Assembly: GCA_013100825.1 (NCBI GenBank)
Contig: CP040001.1
Span: 372,001 to 436,000, forward strand
Direction: 5' to 3'
Length of the DNA: 64,000 nucleotides
DNA from: Candidatus Saccharibacteria bacterium oral taxon 488
GTDB taxonomy: Bacteria > Patescibacteriota > Saccharimonadia > Saccharimonadales > Saccharimonadaceae
A program made the position numbers and the translations under genes. Under the pieces are notes generated by a model. It saw nothing but the letters and a program-made list of their open reading frames with translations. It was not told the DNA's origin and did not search any database. Each line of letters begins with the position of its first letter. The stretch's first letter is position 1. Below, piece after piece: positions 61,731 to 64,000 of the stretch.

Positions 61731-62837
61731 TTATTTGCTAATGATTAGCACCTCTTTTGTTTTCGAGTGTGACAAAGCGTACTTGTAGTCCCTATTAGAT
61801 ACCACGCACATTTTTTTACCATATTGTGAAAGTATATCACATATCTGTTCAATGCTCGGGATACCGTCGCTTCTATAAGAAATGACTATTGTGGAATCAG
61901 AAAACTTACTTATTATTTTATGGAACTCTCTTTCTATCTGATTTTTATTAGTCCACGGGTTCTTTTTCTTATTTTTTATAGGTAAATGCTTATATCTATG
62001 ATTAATCTTATTGTTCCAAGTTTTGTAGTTGGCTATTCCCTCTAGAAAGTGATAGAAATCTAAGTAGTCCGTGCCTACACCGTTGCTAGAGATGTACGGT
62101 GGGTCAAGATATACTAGGTCAATGTTTTTTGAATCAAAAGTTGCTACGTCTTTATTTAGGGCAACACAATTTTTACCGTTTGAGAATATTGAGCTATTGG
62201 CTTCTGCTGCGAAATGTCGAAAACAACTTTCGAAAGACTTGTCCCATGTCGCTTTGTTGCCAAAACTGCGCTTTACTGTCGATAGTCGTAAGTACAAGTT
62301 TGCTCTATGAAATAAATTATACGGCCTTTTAATAATACACGATTGAAATAAAGAAAAATAAGCAATTGCCCTCTTATACCTATCCCCCAAGAGCTCAATA
62401 TTAAAAATCGTTTTATCAAGCCAAGCATTTTCCTCGTCAGTATAGAAAATTCCCTTAAACGTTTTTTGAATAAAATTAAATGAACCGCTGTCATTGTTTA
62501 ATATGAATTCAATATCTTCCTCGGTTAATAATATGGAATCATTTTCTATAAGTGCAGTTCCTATTATCGAGTTGAACCTAAGAATGTCGTTATAGATAAC
62601 TTCCTTTCCCTTGCGCTTCAGCATATGCGATACAGAACCGGTTCCACCAAAAGCATCAAGTGCGGTTGTAAAATTTATATCATATATATTTTCCCAAATC
62701 CAATCTGTTAATTTGTTCTTTGAACCCTGATAGCGTGTAGCTGGAAAAGGGTGCATTTCGTCAAATACAGTAATGATTTTTTCTTCTGCTAAATACGGTA
62801 AGAAGGATGGCTGAATTGCGACGTTCAGATCTCTCAT
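61731..62837 (-). CDS. Type II DNA adenine methyltransferase
   Basis: SAM-dependent N6-adenine methylase: ALDAFGGTGSVSHML (motif I, SAM-binding) at about 61-72 and LVYLDPPYIS (motif IV catalytic DPPY) at about 242-250. The N-terminal MHPFPATRYQGSKNKL is typical of Dam-type enzymes. It directly follows the EcoRV-like endonuclease gene with a 2-bp gap, so it is the protective partner. Markedly AT-rich compared with the rest of the window, indicating recent transfer. Confidence 0.92.
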   Translation of the reverse strand: MRDLNVAIQPSFLPYLAEEKIITVFDEMHPFPATRYQGSKNKLTDWIWENIYDINFTTALDAFGGTGSVSHMLKRKGKEVIYNDILRFNSIIGTALIENDSILLTEEDIEFILNNDSGSFNFIQKTFKGIFYTDEENAWLDKTIFNIELLGDRYKRAIAYFSLFQSCIIKRPYNLFHRANLYLRLSTVKRSFGNKATWDKSFESCFRHFAAEANSSIFSNGKNCVALNKDVATFDSKNIDLVYLDPPYISSNGVGTDYLDFYHFLEGIANYKTWNNKINHRYKHLPIKNKKKNPWTNKNQIEREFHKIISKFSDSTIVISYRSDGIPSIEQICDILSQYGKKMCVVSNRDYKYALSHSKTKEVLIISK

Positions 62838-62839
62838 AG

Positions 62840-63652
62840 CTACAACTCTTCGTCGATGGTGTTTAATAATTTAGCATCCGGCAGCTTTTTCTTGTATGCT
62901 ACGTATTGCTTTAGATTTGAATATGGCGTATTTCCACCATCAGCCATATCACGAGTTTGGTAATACATCCAATAGTCGTCAAAAATATCTGCACCAAGTT
63001 TAGCGAACGGCCCGTTACCATTATGTAGCTTTTCTATCTCTGTGATCGAGCCAATATTTTTTGTATTTCCTGAACCTGGCCTTGAGTTGGCAATCTTATA
63101 TTTTTCCTGAACAATATAATCAAAATCAGAGACAACAGAGACTATCTCCGGTAAATCATCAATCGTATATATTTTTTCTTCATCAATTTTATTGGGCTGC
63201 TGCGTATAAATGACCCCAAGAACAAGGTGGCAAGTATAATTTGAATATGGCATAGTTATATTTTTACCACTGGAACGATTGCGGAAATATCCAGTAAAAG
63301 CACCCAAGGTAAAACCGTTTACTCGAGTATTGCTGACTCGATAGGTAGATTTCACATCTACTGCAAACACAGTCCCGTCTCTCTCATCAATAAACGTAAT
63401 GTCAGGATAGAAATTTTGATGCTCAGCTAGCACCATTTTTAGCTTATTGCTTCTCGCAAACTTCGAAATCGTAGGGAACAACATAAGCTCTATTATCTTA
63501 GATATGACCTTTGTATCTATTGAGATAGTATAGATATTTTTGTAAATGTCTATAAAGCCCTTAACTACCCAATCATTATTCTTGTCTTGCAAGACTTTAA
63601 GGTCACCCCTTAAGGTATTTTCTAATTTGTTCTTAAATTCTTGTACTTTCAT
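62840..63652 (-). CDS. EcoRV-like type II restriction endonuclease
   Basis: Strong resemblance to EcoRV across the whole chain: HQNFYPDITF (Asp84) and FAVDVKSTY (Asp99, Lys101) give the PD-(D/E)xK site with nearly the EcoRV spacing, and GSGNTKNIGSI at 193-203 matches the recognition R-loop GSGNTTNIGSI. Blunt cleavage at GATATC is therefore predicted. Length of 270 is slightly longer than EcoRV (about 245). AT-rich, like its methylase partner. GATATC sites are not avoided in this window. Confidence 0.93.
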   Translation of the reverse strand: MKVQEFKNKLENTLRGDLKVLQDKNNDWVVKGFIDIYKNIYTISIDTKVISKIIELMLFPTISKFARSNKLKMVLAEHQNFYPDITFIDERDGTVFAVDVKSTYRVSNTRVNGFTLGAFTGYFRNRSSGKNITMPYSNYTCHLVLGVIYTQQPNKIDEEKIYTIDDLPEIVSVVSDFDYIVQEKYKIANSRPGSGNTKNIGSITEIEKLHNGNGPFAKLGADIFDDYWMYYQTRDMADGGNTPYSNLKQYVAYKKKLPDAKLLNTIDEEL

Positions 63653-63696
63653 GCTAATAGACTAATAGTAGTATACCACAAAATAACACTCGGTGC

Positions 63697-63825
63697 TCAC
63701 TTGTATACATGGAAATAATTCTGTAGACTGTCGTCGATGTTATCGGAGGTATCTTTGTTTATTGCTTGCATTTCTGAGAATGCTTTACCTAGCGATAATA
63801 ATATACCCGACAATTTACCTACCAT
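63697..63825 (-). CDS. Small ORF or gene remnant upstream of the restriction cassette
   Basis: A 42-codon frame from ATG 63825 to 63697, helical and polar, ending YFHVYK. The frame stays open about 60 bases upstream of the ATG, coding WRLDVSKAITPRST-like sequence, and no promoter or ribosome-binding site was found. It may be the C-terminal remnant of a gene cut by the arrival of the cassette, or a small regulator. About 90 bp from the tRNA-Thr. Confidence 0.35.
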   Translation of the reverse strand: MVGKLSGILLSLGKAFSEMQAINKDTSDNIDDSLQNYFHVYK

Positions 63826-63914
63826 TGTGGATCTTGGAGTTATGGCCTTACTGACATCAAGGCGCCAAAACAAAAAAACTGGCTAAAAATTTACTAGTAA
63901 TCTAAAAATCAAAA

Positions 63915-63990
63915 TGGAGCCACGATCGGGGCTTGAACCCGAGACCTCATCCTTACCATGGATGCGCTCTACCAACTGAGCTATCGCGGC
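63915..63990 (-). tRNA. tRNA-Thr (anticodon GGT)
   Basis: Acceptor GCCGCGA/TCGTGGC, D-arm GCTC-AGTTGGTA-GAGC, anticodon loop ATGGTAA giving GGT, T-arm CTCGGG-TTCAAG-CCCCGAT region and encoded CCA. It is the nearest tRNA to the AT-rich restriction-modification cassette. Confidence 0.95.
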
Positions 63991-64000
63991 ATATTACTAC

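Overview
The window looks like a chromosomal segment of a Patescibacteria/CPR bacterium, most likely a Candidatus Saccharibacteria (TM7). This is inferred from tight gene packing, the family repertoire (sortase plus an LPxTG surface protein, tandem VanY-type peptidases, glycan-active enzymes, no biosynthetic pathways), many unrecognised short proteins and UGA used as a stop. No rRNA is present. Base composition is moderately GC-rich. Clearly AT-richer islands stand out: a glycosyltransferase near 8.1 kb, an insert in the atp operon at 19.3 kb, and a restriction-modification cassette at 61.7-63.7 kb.

Layout. 0-10.9 kb: PEGA-domain membrane protein, sortase, tRNA-Leu, 2H phosphoesterase, HAD phosphatase, two D,D-carboxypeptidases, exonuclease III, two GT4 glycosyltransferases probably making glycolipids, and smpB. 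10.9-14.4 kb: small unknowns, an ABC-F ATPase, a glutaredoxin. 14.4-21.6 kb: complete F-type ATP synthase operon (atpI/Z-B-E-F-H-A-G-x-D-C), where x is a degenerate phosphoglycerate-mutase-like protein. 21.7-28.2 kb: dus, an autoregulated-looking HTH-Fic gene, an ~820-nt densely folded RNA locus of unknown class, and a UvrD-type helicase-nuclease. 28.2-36 kb: P-type ATPase, a small membrane protein with a structured leader, NrnA, and an ABC efflux-type pair. 36-46.5 kb: recR-ebfC, a GT39-like enzyme, dnaB-dnaX, a frameshifted DUF2797 gene, and rplJ-rplL with an L10 leader, then rplA. 47-53.6 kb: enolase, TsaC-like, rplK, nusG, secE, a soluble histidine kinase, YgjP-like peptidase and a P-loop kinase. 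53.7-64 kb: LPxTG surface protein, tRNA-Trp, an alpha-glucan cluster (GT4-GH57-GH15), rpmG, nitroreductase, AlkD-like, an EcoRV-like restriction-modification pair, tRNA-Thr.

Three patterns cross gene boundaries. (1) More than twenty transcription units have a -10 hexamer ending only 6-10 nt before the start codon, often as extended TGnTATAAT. This implies leaderless mRNAs for first genes, while internal operon genes carry Shine-Dalgarno sites. (2) Six copies of a palindromic element of 70-124 bp have copy-specific outer inverted arms around a shared inner core. Five sit in frame inside housekeeping genes (ABC-F, atpH, dus, the UvrD-like helicase, P-type ATPase) and one lies between rplJ and rplL. 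(3) The 23.8-24.7 kb RNA locus has its own promoter, more than a dozen strong hairpins, a tRNA-like acceptor/T-arm and a zinc-ribbon mini-ORF whose ribosome-binding site lies in a hairpin loop. The element family and the RNA locus are the best candidates for something not yet described.
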